From Nocardia wallacei (GTDB lineage Bacteria; Actinomycetota; Actinomycetes; Mycobacteriales; Mycobacteriaceae): 64,000 nt of DNA. This document shows positions 25,263 to 34,463 of this stretch, piece after piece; the first letter of the stretch is position 1, and each line of letters opens with the position of its first letter. A model generated the notes under the pieces. It did no database searches, was not told where the DNA came from, and saw only the letters and a list, made by a program, of their open reading frames with translations. Position numbers and translations under genes: made by a program. Location of the stretch: positions 992,001 through 1,056,000 of the forward strand of contig NZ_AP023396.1 in assembly GCF_014466955.1 (NCBI RefSeq). Direction: 5' to 3'.

Positions 25263-28200
25263 ATGAGCACCGTCCGGTTTCAGCGCCGCCAGCGTCGGGA
25301 GGTTCCGCGAGCCCCCGGCGGTGAGGTGACGCTGCAGCCACCCCCGGAGATCCCACGCGCGGTACCGGGCAGCCTGCTGCAGAAGATGATGCCGGTCGTG
25401 ATGATCGTCGGCATGGTCGGGATGATGGCTCTGATGTTCACGCAGGGCGGAGGCATCGCCTCCAACCCGATGAGCATGATGTTCCCGATGATGATGGTCT
25501 TCTCGATGGTCGGCATGTTCGCCGGTCAGGGCGGGAAGGGCCAGAAGGCCGCAGAGGCCAACGAGGACCGCAAGGACTACCTGCGCTACCTCGACCAGGT
25601 CCGCAAGGATGTCGACCAGACCGCCGCCCAGCAGCGCGATGCTGTCGAATGGAGTCACCCGGAGCCCGGGCTGATCTGGATGCTGGCCGGCACCAGTCGC
25701 ATGTGGGAGCGCCGTCCGGGCGACAAGGACTTCTGCCACGCCCGTATCGGCCTGGGTGGCCAGCGATTGGCGACGCGGCTGGTATCGCCGGAGACGGGCC
25801 CGGTCGAAGAGTTGGAGCCGATCGCGGCGGTCTCGCTGCGCCGGTTCGTCCGCACCCATTCCACGGTGCCGGACTTGCCGACGGCGATCGCGGTGAAGGG
25901 TTTCGCCACCATCCAGCTGAACGGGGATCGTGGCCAGGCACGGGACATGACGCGCGCGATGTTGTTGCAGCTGTGTATGTTCCAGGCGCCGGACCAGGTG
26001 CTGCTTGCCGTGGTGTGCGGCGCCGACACCGCCGATGAGTGGGAGTGGACGAAGTGGCTCCCGCACACTCAGCACCCGGAGTCCCAGGACGGCGTCGGCA
26101 CCGAGCGCATGGTCTACGGCTCCGTCCGGGAGATGGCCGAGGGCCTGAAACCGTTGCTGCACAACCGTGTCCGCTACTCGCGCAACCAGCCCGCCAACCA
26201 GAACCTCGTACACGTCGTGATCGTGGTCGACGGTGGCCTGCTGGAGGCGGAGGAGGACAGCCTGCGGGAGTCCGGCTACGAGGGCGTCACCATCGTCGAC
26301 CTGTGCAATTACGCTCCGCGCCTGGCGGTTTCGCGCGGCATCCAGATGGTGGTGGAGAACGGTGAATGCGTCGGCCGCGGCGCCACCGGCAACATGGAGC
26401 GCTTCGCGCTGATCGACCGCATCAGTGCGCGCCAGGCCGAGCAGGTGGCCCGTCGCCTGGCCCCGTTCCGGGTGGCCCTGCAGCGCGGCGCCGAAACGGT
26501 GGCCGAGGAGAACGCGGAGGTCATCTCCTCGTGGTCGCAGCTGATGAATCTGGGCGACATCGGCAGTTTCAACCCGGAGAACGGCTGGAAGCCGCGCTAC
26601 GACCGGGACCGCCTGCGCGTCCCGTTCGGTGTCGGCGCCGACGGCCTGCCGGTGTATCTCGACATCAAGGAGGCCGCCGAGAACGGTATGGGCCCGCACG
26701 GCCTGTGTATCGGCGCGACCGGTTCCGGTAAGTCGGAGTTCCTGCGGACACTGGTGCTTTCGCTGCTGGCGACCCATTCGCCGGATCAGCTGAATCTCGT
26801 CCTGGTCGACTTCAAGGGTGGCGCGACCTTCCTCGGTCTGGAGGGTGTCCCGCACGTCGCGGCGGTCATCACCAACCTGGAGGAGGAGGCCGACCTCGTC
26901 GACCGTATGAAGGACGCCCTGGCCGGTGAGATGAACCGCCGCCAGGAGGTGCTGCGCTCGGCCGGCAACTTCGCCAATGTCGGCGAGTACGAGAAGGCCC
27001 GCGCCGCCGGTGCCGACCTGGACCCGCTGCCCGCGCTGTTCGTGGTCCTCGACGAGTTCTCCGAACTGCTCACCCAGCACCCGGATTTCGCCGAGCTGTT
27101 CGTGATGATCGGCCGCCTCGGCCGGTCGCTGCACGTGCACCTGCTGCTGGCCTCGCAGCGGCTGGAAGAAGGCAAACTCAAGGGCCTGGAAAGCCATCTG
27201 TCCTACCGCATCGGCCTGAAGACGTTCTCCGCCAACGAATCCCGCCAGGTGCTGGGCGTGCCCGACGCCTACAACCTGCCCAACAGCCCCGGCGGCGGCT
27301 ACCTCAAATCCGGCGACGGCGAGATCCGCCGCTTCCAAGCCGCCTATGTGTCCGGTCCGTACGTCGGCGGCGGCGCGCAGCGTGAGGTCACCCAGGCGGG
27401 CATCGCCGGTGGCGAGATCGATATCAACGCCCGGCCTTTCGTGGCCGGGCACGTGGCCTTCCGCGACAGCGACCGCCAGGCGCTGCCGGAGGTCGTCACG
27501 GCGGTCGAGGAGACCAAGGACGAGGGCGGCGAGAAGATGTCCAACCTGGACATGCTGGTTTCCCGCATCCGCGGCCACGGCCGCCAGGCACACGAGATCT
27601 GGTTGCCGCCGCTGGACCAGGCACCGACCTTGGACCAGCTCATCCCGCGCTCGATCCTCACCGGCGAGTACACCCCGGTGGCCACGTTGCGCGCGCCGAT
27701 CGGCATCGTCGACCGCCCGTACGACCAGCGCCGCGACCCGATGATCGTCGATCTGTCCGGCGCGCGCGGCAATGTCGCGGTCGTCGGCGGACCGCAGTCC
27801 GGCAAGTCCACGGCGCTGCGTTCGCTGATCATGGCGATGGCGTTGACCCACACCGCCGAACAGGTGCAGTTCTACTGCCTCGACTTCGGCGGCGGCACCC
27901 TGGCCAACCTCGAGGGCCTGCCGCACGTCGGTTCGGTCGCGAGCCGCCTGGACGTCGACAAGGTGCGGCGCACCATCTCCGAGGTCACCACCATCGTCCG
28001 CCACCGCGAACTCCGTTTCCGCCAGCTGGGCGTGGAATCGATGTCGGAGTTCCGGCGGCTGCGCGGCAGCGGCCCTGCTTCCGGCCCGGCTGCCGCGGGC
28101 GTGCACGAGGACCCATTCGGCGACGTCTTCCTCGTCATCGACGGCTACATGTCGATCCGCCAGGATTTCGACACACTCGAGCAGCAGATCATGAACCTTG

Positions 28201-29300
28201 CCGCGCAAGGTCTTTCCTACGGTGTGCACGTGGTGATCGCGCTGAACCGCTGGGCCGAGGCCCGTCCTGCGCTGAAGGATCAGATCGGTACCCGCATCGA
28301 GCTTCGTCTCGGCGACCCGATGGATTCGGATCTGGGCCGCCGCGTCGCCGCCCTGGTCCCCCAGGGCCGCCCCGGCCGCGGCATGACACCCGACGCCCTC
28401 CACATGCTGACGGCGCTGCCCCGGGTCGACGGCGATCCCAACCCCGAGACCCTGGGTTCCGGTGTGGCCGACGCGGTTCGGCATCTGGCCCAGCAAACCC
28501 CCGGCCGCCCCGCGCCCTCGGTGCGCATGCTGCCGGAACTGCTCACCCGCGACAGCTTGCTGCAGGGCATGGGCGGTTGGCCGAACGGCCTGGACCCGCA
28601 GGTCCCGAACCTGCAGATCCCGATCGGCCTGAACGAATCCGAGTTGGCCCCGGTCTTGTTGAATCTGGCCGAGCAGCCGCACGCGCTGATCTTGGGCGAC
28701 AGCGAGTGCGGTAAGACGAATCTGCTGCGCACCATTATTCGCGGGATCATGGATTCGAACTCCACGGCGCAGGCCAAACTGATCATCGGTGACTATCGCA
28801 GGACGCTGCTCGGGGTCGTCGAGACGAAACATTTGGCCGGTTACGCCCCTTCGGCCGAGTTGCTGGAAGGAATGGCGGCCGAACTCGTAGGTATGCTGCG
28901 GCAGCGGATGCCGGGCCCGAACATCACACAGCAGCAACTGCGTGACCGGTCCTGGTGGACCGGGCCCGAGGTGTACGTGATCGTCGACGACTACGATCTC
29001 GTGGTCACCTCGTCCGGAAACCCGTTGGCGAGGCTCACGGAGTATCTGGCGCATGCCAAGGACATCGGGTTCCATCTCATCATCGCGCGCCGATCCGGCG
29101 GTGCGGCCCGGGCCATGTTCGAGCCGGTGATCTCGCGCATGAAGGATGTCGGTACGACCGGCCTCATCATGAGCGGCAGTCGCGAAGAAGGGCCGCTGTT
29201 CGCCAACATCAGGCCGAGCGAGATGCCTGCCGGCCGTGGCACATTCATCTCACGGTCGGGCGCGACGCTGGTCCAAACGGCATGGAGCCCAACGCAATGA
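25263..29300 (+). CDS. eccC: Type VII secretion FtsK/SpoIIIE ATPase EccC (unsplit)
   Basis: This 1345-residue protein has a basic N-terminus and two membrane helices (MMPVVMIVGMVGMMALMFTQ and a Met-rich second), then three FtsK/SpoIIIE ATPase domains. The Walker A motifs are GATGSGKSE (~483), GGPQSGKST (~841) and GDSECGKTN (~1144). Only domain 1 has the full Walker B with catalytic Glu (VVLDEFSELL). Domains 2 and 3 read VFLVIDGY and VYVIVDDYD, the usual pattern where D1 is the motor and D2/D3 bind substrate signals. It is one chain, unlike ESX-1's EccCa/EccCb. Confidence 0.97.
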   Translation: MSTVRFQRRQRREVPRAPGGEVTLQPPPEIPRAVPGSLLQKMMPVVMIVGMVGMMALMFTQGGGIASNPMSMMFPMMMVFSMVGMFAGQGGKGQKAAEANEDRKDYLRYLDQVRKDVDQTAAQQRDAVEWSHPEPGLIWMLAGTSRMWERRPGDKDFCHARIGLGGQRLATRLVSPETGPVEELEPIAAVSLRRFVRTHSTVPDLPTAIAVKGFATIQLNGDRGQARDMTRAMLLQLCMFQAPDQVLLAVVCGADTADEWEWTKWLPHTQHPESQDGVGTERMVYGSVREMAEGLKPLLHNRVRYSRNQPANQNLVHVVIVVDGGLLEAEEDSLRESGYEGVTIVDLCNYAPRLAVSRGIQMVVENGECVGRGATGNMERFALIDRISARQAEQVARRLAPFRVALQRGAETVAEENAEVISSWSQLMNLGDIGSFNPENGWKPRYDRDRLRVPFGVGADGLPVYLDIKEAAENGMGPHGLCIGATGSGKSEFLRTLVLSLLATHSPDQLNLVLVDFKGGATFLGLEGVPHVAAVITNLEEEADLVDRMKDALAGEMNRRQEVLRSAGNFANVGEYEKARAAGADLDPLPALFVVLDEFSELLTQHPDFAELFVMIGRLGRSLHVHLLLASQRLEEGKLKGLESHLSYRIGLKTFSANESRQVLGVPDAYNLPNSPGGGYLKSGDGEIRRFQAAYVSGPYVGGGAQREVTQAGIAGGEIDINARPFVAGHVAFRDSDRQALPEVVTAVEETKDEGGEKMSNLDMLVSRIRGHGRQAHEIWLPPLDQAPTLDQLIPRSILTGEYTPVATLRAPIGIVDRPYDQRRDPMIVDLSGARGNVAVVGGPQSGKSTALRSLIMAMALTHTAEQVQFYCLDFGGGTLANLEGLPHVGSVASRLDVDKVRRTISEVTTIVRHRELRFRQLGVESMSEFRRLRGSGPASGPAAAGVHEDPFGDVFLVIDGYMSIRQDFDTLEQQIMNLAAQGLSYGVHVVIALNRWAEARPALKDQIGTRIELRLGDPMDSDLGRRVAALVPQGRPGRGMTPDALHMLTALPRVDGDPNPETLGSGVADAVRHLAQQTPGRPAPSVRMLPELLTRDSLLQGMGGWPNGLDPQVPNLQIPIGLNESELAPVLLNLAEQPHALILGDSECGKTNLLRTIIRGIMDSNSTAQAKLIIGDYRRTLLGVVETKHLAGYAPSAELLEGMAAELVGMLRQRMPGPNITQQQLRDRSWWTGPEVYVIVDDYDLVVTSSGNPLARLTEYLAHAKDIGFHLIIARRSGGAARAMFEPVISRMKDVGTTGLIMSGSREEGPLFANIRPSEMPAGRGTFISRSGATLVQTAWSPTQ

Positions 29301-29622
29301 CCGGGGTGGTTCGCTCGCCGCGAGTCGTCGCGCTGCGCATGCCCGCGTCAGCAGTAGACAACCGCGCGGGCCGGATGGCAGGCTATCGTCGACTAGGGTC
29401 GCCGGTCGGCGCCGAACGTCGAGGTGAGAGGGGGAGGTGGACAAGACTGTCGACACCGCGTGTGAACAGTCCATGCGGTCGATTGCCGTACTCGATCGGG
29501 CCGCTTCGGCTTGCGAGAGCGTGACATTCGGAACCGGGGACGTCCCTTGTGCGTCCAACTTTGATGTAGGGAACTAGCCACCGTCACCGCGTGCCGCGGC
29601 GACCACATGAAGGAGCCATCCT
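29301..29622 (+). other. Intergenic region between eccC and the Esx pair
   Basis: This 322-bp stretch has no supported gene. It probably holds a separate promoter for the Esx pair, whose products are usually needed in larger amounts than EccC. No clear -35/-10 pair is evident by eye. GAAGGAGCC before ATG 29623 is a good ribosome site. Confidence 0.45.
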
Positions 29623-29940
29623 ATGGCATTCAACGCCAGTTCAGACCAGATAAGGACTTTCGTCAACAGCATGAAGGAAAAGCACCAGTTGATCATCACA
29701 GAGGTCAACGGTGCGCGTGCGGCCGCCGAGAGATTGGACGGTTCGTCGTTCAAAGGCGGCGCCGGCGCCGCATTCCAGGCGAGTTTCGCCCGCTTCCTGG
29801 AGGCTGCGACCAAAATGAACGACTCGCTTCTGCTGAACGCCGAGAACCTGGAGCAGGTCAAGAACAAGTTCGGCACAGTCGAAGAGGAGCAGCTGGGCAA
29901 CCTGCAGCAGACTGGCGGCTTGCTCGACTTCAAGGCCTGA
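29623..29940 (+). CDS. WXG100-family protein, EsxB-like (first of the pair)
   Basis: This 105-residue helical hairpin protein starts MAFNASSDQIRTFVNSMKEK. The turn reads SSFKGGAGAAFQ where family members have W-x-G, so Trp is replaced by Phe. The C-terminal secretion motif Y-x3-D/E is absent (ending QQTGGLLDFKA). Size, position 3' of eccC and the partner gene 52 bp downstream support the call. It probably forms a heterodimer with the next product and is exported by EccC. Confidence 0.88.
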   Translation: MAFNASSDQIRTFVNSMKEKHQLIITEVNGARAAAERLDGSSFKGGAGAAFQASFARFLEAATKMNDSLLLNAENLEQVKNKFGTVEEEQLGNLQQTGGLLDFKA

Positions 29941-29992
29941 CGCGCCTGCGACCACGTCACACGGCCCGGCCCACAACCTTTGAGGAGAAACA

Positions 29993-30295
29993 ATGAGTGA
30001 CTTTGGCGAACTCTCGTACGACTTCGGTGCCATCGACGACGGTGGCAGCGACATGAACGTGCGTGCTCAGTCGATCACCGCACATCTGGGGGATATGGAG
30101 AGGGAATTCCAGAACTTCATCAATGTGGCTTTCGGTGGTCAGGGCGCCGAGGCGTTCAACCAAGTTCAGACGAACTGGACCATGCAGTCGAACGAACTGA
30201 TCGCGGCGCTGGGGCAGCTCAGTGTGCGTACCCTGGCGGCTGGCGAGGCCATGCAGGGCGCCGACGTCCTGGCCGCGAAGATCATCGCGGGCTGA
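29993..30295 (+). CDS. WXG100-family protein, EsxA-like (second of the pair)
   Basis: This 100-residue protein starts MSDFGELSYDFGAIDDGGSD. It is a helical hairpin with turn NVAFGGQGAEAF in place of W-x-G. TGAGGAGAAACA gives a strong ribosome site. Each Esx partner usually carries either WXG or the C-terminal Y-x3-D/E signal; neither is obvious here. The gene ends 26 bp before a strong terminator. Confidence 0.88.
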   Translation: MSDFGELSYDFGAIDDGGSDMNVRAQSITAHLGDMEREFQNFINVAFGGQGAEAFNQVQTNWTMQSNELIAALGQLSVRTLAAGEAMQGADVLAAKIIAG

Positions 30296-30321
30296 CACCG
30301 CACTGATTCGACAGCGACCGC

Positions 30322-30364
30322 CTGTGGCCGCACTCCTGGAAAGGAGTGCGGCCACAGTGCTTTT
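30322..30364. terminator. Strong intrinsic terminator between esxA-like and lipoprotein genes
   Basis: Arms CTGTGGCCGCACTCCT and AGGAGTGCGGCCACAG pair perfectly over 16 bp with a GGAA loop, followed by TGCTTTT. It is the best terminator in the window and sits between convergent genes. It ends the Esx transcript and may also act on the opposite strand. Confidence 0.9.
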
Positions 30365-30373
30365 CGCCGAGGG

Positions 30374-31591
30374 CTACCAGCTGCTGTTGGCGAACAGAGC
30401 GTATTGCGCTGCGGCACGCTGCTGCGCATCCAGCAACTGTGAACTCGATACCTTGCCCACGAATCGGTCGTAACGCACCGTGCAGTTGTAGTTGCGTGCC
30501 GTGAACGACGAGGGTTGGAAGCCGACATTCTCCGAGCAGAACGTGTCCGGCATTTTCGGTGGTGAATCGACCAGGCGTTTACTCTTGCCCCGAAGGTAAT
30601 CGGAGAGCGCCGCAGCGGATGCAAAATCTCGCGTACGCCACGCCACGGCGGCGTTGTTGTCGCTGGAGATTCCGTTCTGCACCACCCCGATCGCATCGAC
30701 CCCGGTCTTCCGGAATATTTCCCGGGTAGCTTTCTTGTCGTCGACGAAATGTAGATACGCCCGGTCGGACAACCACATCTCCCCAGGTATTCCCACACCG
30801 AAGAGATCATTGGGGTGGAATGTCTTTCGAAAGATCCCGAACGGGTCGAACGGCAGGTGTAGCAGATCTCGTTTGGACACCGGCGGCAGTGTGTCGAGGA
30901 GTGGTAGTTGAGCGTCGTACACGCGCTCGGCGAGCGCGGCCAGATCGGATACCTCGCTGCGCGGCGTGCGGACGAAGATGCTCAGCACGTAAGAACCGCG
31001 CGCCATCCGCGTACCCATGGTTCTGATCCCGGGCCGCCAGTGCGACAGTGCCTTCGGATATTTGTTCAGTGCTACGGGTTGATTCTGATCCTTGGCGATG
31101 TCGAAATCCGCCGCTTCGAATTCCTGGGCGGCAGCGGCCGCCGCCTCGTCACTCGGAAATTGAAAGACCGAGATATTCACCGCGGTATCGCCTTCGACCG
31201 GACCGTTCTCGCTCCGGTCGCTGTTGGCGGTCTGCATGCCGTACAGCATGTCGTGCCTGGTCAGAACCGGCACGAAGTTCTCGGCGAATTTGATGCTTGT
31301 CGCGTCGGCGGGCGACAGCACCGGCGCAGCGCCGCCGTAGTCGAGTTTCGCGTCGATATCGGGGCCAGGCGCGATGACATCGGCCAGGCGCATGATCGCG
31401 ATTTGTTTGCCATTCGTCAGATTGGGAGTGTAGTCGTACCTCAGTTCGGCGGGGTCGGTGTTGTAACTGCCGGTATCGAGGGTCCGTACATCTATCTCCG
31501 CAGGCTGCACTTTACCCGGGACAGTGCCGCAGGCGGCCGCTAGGAGCGACATCGCCGATGTGATAACGAGAGTCGCCAGTTTCTTCTTCAT
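30374..31591 (-). CDS. Lipoprotein, DUF7373-like family, copy A1
   Basis: ATG 31591 gives 405 residues. A lipobox (LLAAAC, Cys20) follows a basic start, MKKKLATLVITSAMS. Family marks shared with four other products in the window are LDTGSY soon after the lipobox, KYPKALSHWRPG in the middle and SSQLLDAQQRAAAQYALFAN at the end, plus two conserved Cys before that end. It is closest to copy A2. It lies 10 bp after copy B1. Likely an outer-face membrane-anchored protein; function is unknown. The Pfam name is from memory. Confidence 0.82.
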   Translation of the reverse strand: MKKKLATLVITSAMSLLAAACGTVPGKVQPAEIDVRTLDTGSYNTDPAELRYDYTPNLTNGKQIAIMRLADVIAPGPDIDAKLDYGGAAPVLSPADATSIKFAENFVPVLTRHDMLYGMQTANSDRSENGPVEGDTAVNISVFQFPSDEAAAAAAQEFEAADFDIAKDQNQPVALNKYPKALSHWRPGIRTMGTRMARGSYVLSIFVRTPRSEVSDLAALAERVYDAQLPLLDTLPPVSKRDLLHLPFDPFGIFRKTFHPNDLFGVGIPGEMWLSDRAYLHFVDDKKATREIFRKTGVDAIGVVQNGISSDNNAAVAWRTRDFASAAALSDYLRGKSKRLVDSPPKMPDTFCSENVGFQPSSFTARNYNCTVRYDRFVGKVSSSQLLDAQQRAAAQYALFANSSW

Positions 31592-31601
31592 ATGATTGCG
31601 C

Positions 31602-32807
31602 CTATTTGCTGGTGGCGAGAATGGCATACTGAGCCGACAGTCGCTGTTGGACATCCTGTAGTTGATTCGAGGCGACGGAGGCCATGAAGCGGCCGTAGTG
31701 CAGGTGGCACGTATACCGCAGATACCCCAGGCTCGGTCCCTTGTACTCGAAGCATCGTGCGTTCGGCAGCCCGACGGGAGTAGGCGCGTGGCGGAGGAAC
31801 CTGGTGGACTGCGTGTTCTCCTCGAACAGCCGCCGGGCGGCGGTGGCGTCCTTCGTGCGAAACAGGTCGGCGCCATCGAGGGCCACCAGGTCTACCCCGG
31901 CCTGCGCGTAGTGTCGTCGCGACTCCTCCACATCTTCGGCGAATTGCAGCGCGCCGTGCACGTCGTAGGCACCGGGAATGTTCGTGAATCCATCACCCTC
32001 GGGCCGCCGCAATGAGCGGCTTCGCATGTTCTCGCGGTCGACGGGGATGGTCATCAGTTTGTCGGGCGGTGTCGGAACGAATTTCTCCAACGTCGGCAGC
32101 GTTGCCGCGATCGCCTTTTCGGTCACGGTGGCCAGTGGCCGGAAATCGGAAACTCCGAGTATTCGATTCTCGTGATGCTGAGCAATGGTTACGATGACGA
32201 ACTTGCCGCTCGCCAGCCACGAGACCAGAGTTTGCCGAGTCGGCTGCCGCCGTGCCACCGCTTCGGGATACTTGTCGAGGGACGTGGGCTCCGCGTCCTC
32301 GTCGTAGAATCCGGCCTTGGACAGCTCGGTGGCGGCGGACCGGGCGGAGCTGTCGTCCGGAAAGATGAGGACCGAATTGACCAGCTCGTACGAGAGCGCC
32401 TGCTTTTTGTCGGAGCTCGCCGAGGTCGAGAACCCCGCGACGAAATTCGGCGCCGCCGTATTGAACTGCTTCTCGTCGAGCCATCGGAACATCGGGCTCA
32501 GGTGATACGCGTCGCTCACTTCCAGAAATGCGTGAACCAGGCCGGGCTCCCCGTATCGCAGCGCGGGATCGATCTCGATGGGCAACGGCAGGACGCCAGC
32601 GAGCCGTTCGGCCTCCATGAACCGGGCGACGGGCATTCCGCTCGGTGCGTCGAGTTTCCGAGGTGTGGTCGCATAGGGTCCCACGTCGAGCTTCGTGATG
32701 TCCACAGGCGGATCCGCCGTGGGCGCGGCCGACTGTTCCGAGCCACATGCCGTCGTGACAGCGGCCGTCAAACACACCGCGAGCAGGCCCTTGACGGTCC
32801 TGTGCAT
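31602..32807 (-). CDS. Lipoprotein, DUF7373-like family, copy B1
   Basis: ATG 32807 (GAGGGACCG upstream) gives 401 residues with lipobox VTTAC (Cys21). Family motifs are LDVGPYATTP and NQLQDVQQRLSAQYAILATS. It shares PPDKLMTIPVDRENMRSRSL with the equivalent TPRDKLMSQPIDRDDMLRRT of copy B2, making these two closest relatives. It sits between the kinase gene (23 bp) and copy A1. Function unknown. Confidence 0.82.
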   Translation of the reverse strand: MHRTVKGLLAVCLTAAVTTACGSEQSAAPTADPPVDITKLDVGPYATTPRKLDAPSGMPVARFMEAERLAGVLPLPIEIDPALRYGEPGLVHAFLEVSDAYHLSPMFRWLDEKQFNTAAPNFVAGFSTSASSDKKQALSYELVNSVLIFPDDSSARSAATELSKAGFYDEDAEPTSLDKYPEAVARRQPTRQTLVSWLASGKFVIVTIAQHHENRILGVSDFRPLATVTEKAIAATLPTLEKFVPTPPDKLMTIPVDRENMRSRSLRRPEGDGFTNIPGAYDVHGALQFAEDVEESRRHYAQAGVDLVALDGADLFRTKDATAARRLFEENTQSTRFLRHAPTPVGLPNARCFEYKGPSLGYLRYTCHLHYGRFMASVASNQLQDVQQRLSAQYAILATSK

Positions 32808-32830
32808 CGGTCCCTCCCCCTTCGAATTTG

Positions 32831-34384
32831 CTACTTGATCCGGTTCTGGAGCACCGGGAGCAGCTTGTCCAGCAATGTCTTCTCCGAGTTCGGAGTCCAA
32901 TTCCGGATGGCTGAAACCACTGCGGGCTCGTCGATCGGCACCACGGTGGCCTTCGATCCGGAGATTTCATACGGCAGGCCGATGAGGCCCCCACCACCAG
33001 CTTTGTCGTCACTGCGTACGGTCAATATGTAGCTGTCCGCGGGCGCGTTCAGCCGCGGATAATTGGCCGGGGCCGGACGGGGTGAAGGCTCGTCACCGTT
33101 GCCGATGTAGCCCAGGTTGTACACGAAGCCCAGGCCCTCCAAGAACTTCGTCTGCGACGATCCGCCGAGGTAGATCCCGAAGTCTCGGTTGCTCGTCACG
33201 TCCACCATCGTCACCGTCTTCCCTTCGAACCCCGGGTTGGCCGCCCTGGCCTGCTCGACCGAGGTGATCGGGGCTGCGGCGGTGGCGGTGGTCGAGGTGG
33301 TCGGCGTAGTCCCGCCCCCACTTTGCGTGGCCCAGATGCCGATTCCCGCCGCCAGCGCGACCGCTACTGCCGCGCCGCCCGCACCGAGTAGCCACTTCTT
33401 GCGGGGGTTCGGGGGTGGGGTGAGGGTGGAGAAGTCGGTGTGGTGGGGGGCGGAGGTGGTGATTCGAGGGTCGGTGCGGGGTGCTCGGGTGTCGGGAACC
33501 TGGATGGGGTAGGTGGGGGAGGTGTTGGTGTGGATGGGGTTGTGGCCGGGGAGTAGGGAATTCGCGGCGGCGTCGGTGAATTCGCGGCAGCTGTTGAAGC
33601 GTTCGGCGGGGTTTTTCGCCATGGCCCGGGCGAAGACGTGGTCGACGGCCGGGGGGAGGTGTGGGTTGACGGCGGTGGCGCGGGGCGGCGGGTCGTAGAG
33701 GTGGCCCATCATGACCATCGCCGGTTGTGTTGCGGGGAACGGGTTCTGGCCCGTCAGCAGTTTGTAGAACGCGCACGCCAGGCTGTAGATGTCGCCGCGG
33801 TGGTCGACGGCCATGCCCTGCAGTTGTTCCGGCGGGGCGTAGGCGATGGTGGCGACGAAGCTGCCGGTCTGGGTGAGTTCGGTGGCGTCGTCGGTGGATT
33901 TGGCGACACCGAAATCGGTGAGCAGCACCCGCTCTTCCTCGTCGCCGCGGGAGAGCAGGAAGTTGGCGGGTTTCACGTCCCGGTGCAGCAGACCGCGGCG
34001 GTGCGCGTAGTCCAGGCCCTTGCCGACCTCGGTGACGATGCGCAGGGCGCGCAGCGGCGTCATGGCGTGCGGGTCGCGGGCGAGTTCGGCGGAGGCGTCG
34101 GTGCCCTCGACGTACTGCATCGCGATCCACAGCTGGCCGTTCTCCTCGCCGCGGTTGTAGACCGAGACGATGTTCGGATGGTCCAGTCCCGCAGCGAGAT
34201 TGGCCTCGCGTTCGAAGCGGCCCCGGAACTCGCCGTTACTCGACAGTTCGCCACCGAGGATCTTGATGGCGTCCATCCGCGGCAGGCTCGGATGTTTGGC
34301 GAGATAGACGGTGCCCATGCCGCCCGCACCCAGCACACGCTCGATGCGGTATCCACCGACGATAGTGCCGGGACTCATCGCCAT
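32831..34384 (-). CDS. PknB-type Ser/Thr protein kinase, single membrane span
   Basis: ATG 34384 has AGGAG 10 bases upstream and gives 517 residues; TTG 34393 is too close to that site. Kinase motifs: Gly loop GAGGMGTVY, Lys41 in DAIKIL, HRDVKPANFLL, DFGVAK and APPEQL. After a Pro-rich juxtamembrane stretch comes one membrane helix (LLGAGGAAVAVALAAGIGIW). An extracytoplasmic domain of about 150 residues without PASTA repeats follows. It likely senses an outside signal and phosphorylates Thr on FHA proteins. It is flanked on both sides by DUF7373-like lipoprotein pairs. Confidence 0.95.
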   Translation of the reverse strand: MAMSPGTIVGGYRIERVLGAGGMGTVYLAKHPSLPRMDAIKILGGELSSNGEFRGRFEREANLAAGLDHPNIVSVYNRGEENGQLWIAMQYVEGTDASAELARDPHAMTPLRALRIVTEVGKGLDYAHRRGLLHRDVKPANFLLSRGDEEERVLLTDFGVAKSTDDATELTQTGSFVATIAYAPPEQLQGMAVDHRGDIYSLACAFYKLLTGQNPFPATQPAMVMMGHLYDPPPRATAVNPHLPPAVDHVFARAMAKNPAERFNSCREFTDAAANSLLPGHNPIHTNTSPTYPIQVPDTRAPRTDPRITTSAPHHTDFSTLTPPPNPRKKWLLGAGGAAVAVALAAGIGIWATQSGGGTTPTTSTTATAAAPITSVEQARAANPGFEGKTVTMVDVTSNRDFGIYLGGSSQTKFLEGLGFVYNLGYIGNGDEPSPRPAPANYPRLNAPADSYILTVRSDDKAGGGGLIGLPYEISGSKATVVPIDEPAVVSAIRNWTPNSEKTLLDKLLPVLQNRIK

Positions 34385-34463
34385 CTGTAACAAACTCCTG
34401 GTCGCACGGTGGGGCCGATCTCGCTCACGCGGAGCCTACTGCCCGCCGCGGGCACCGGTCGAG

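Noticed and set aside
25218-29075. 1285-codon open frame on the minus strand opposite eccC
   Set aside because: It is the antisense shadow of a GC-rich gene. eccC has full family motifs, a ribosome site and correct length; the antisense product has no recognisable domain.
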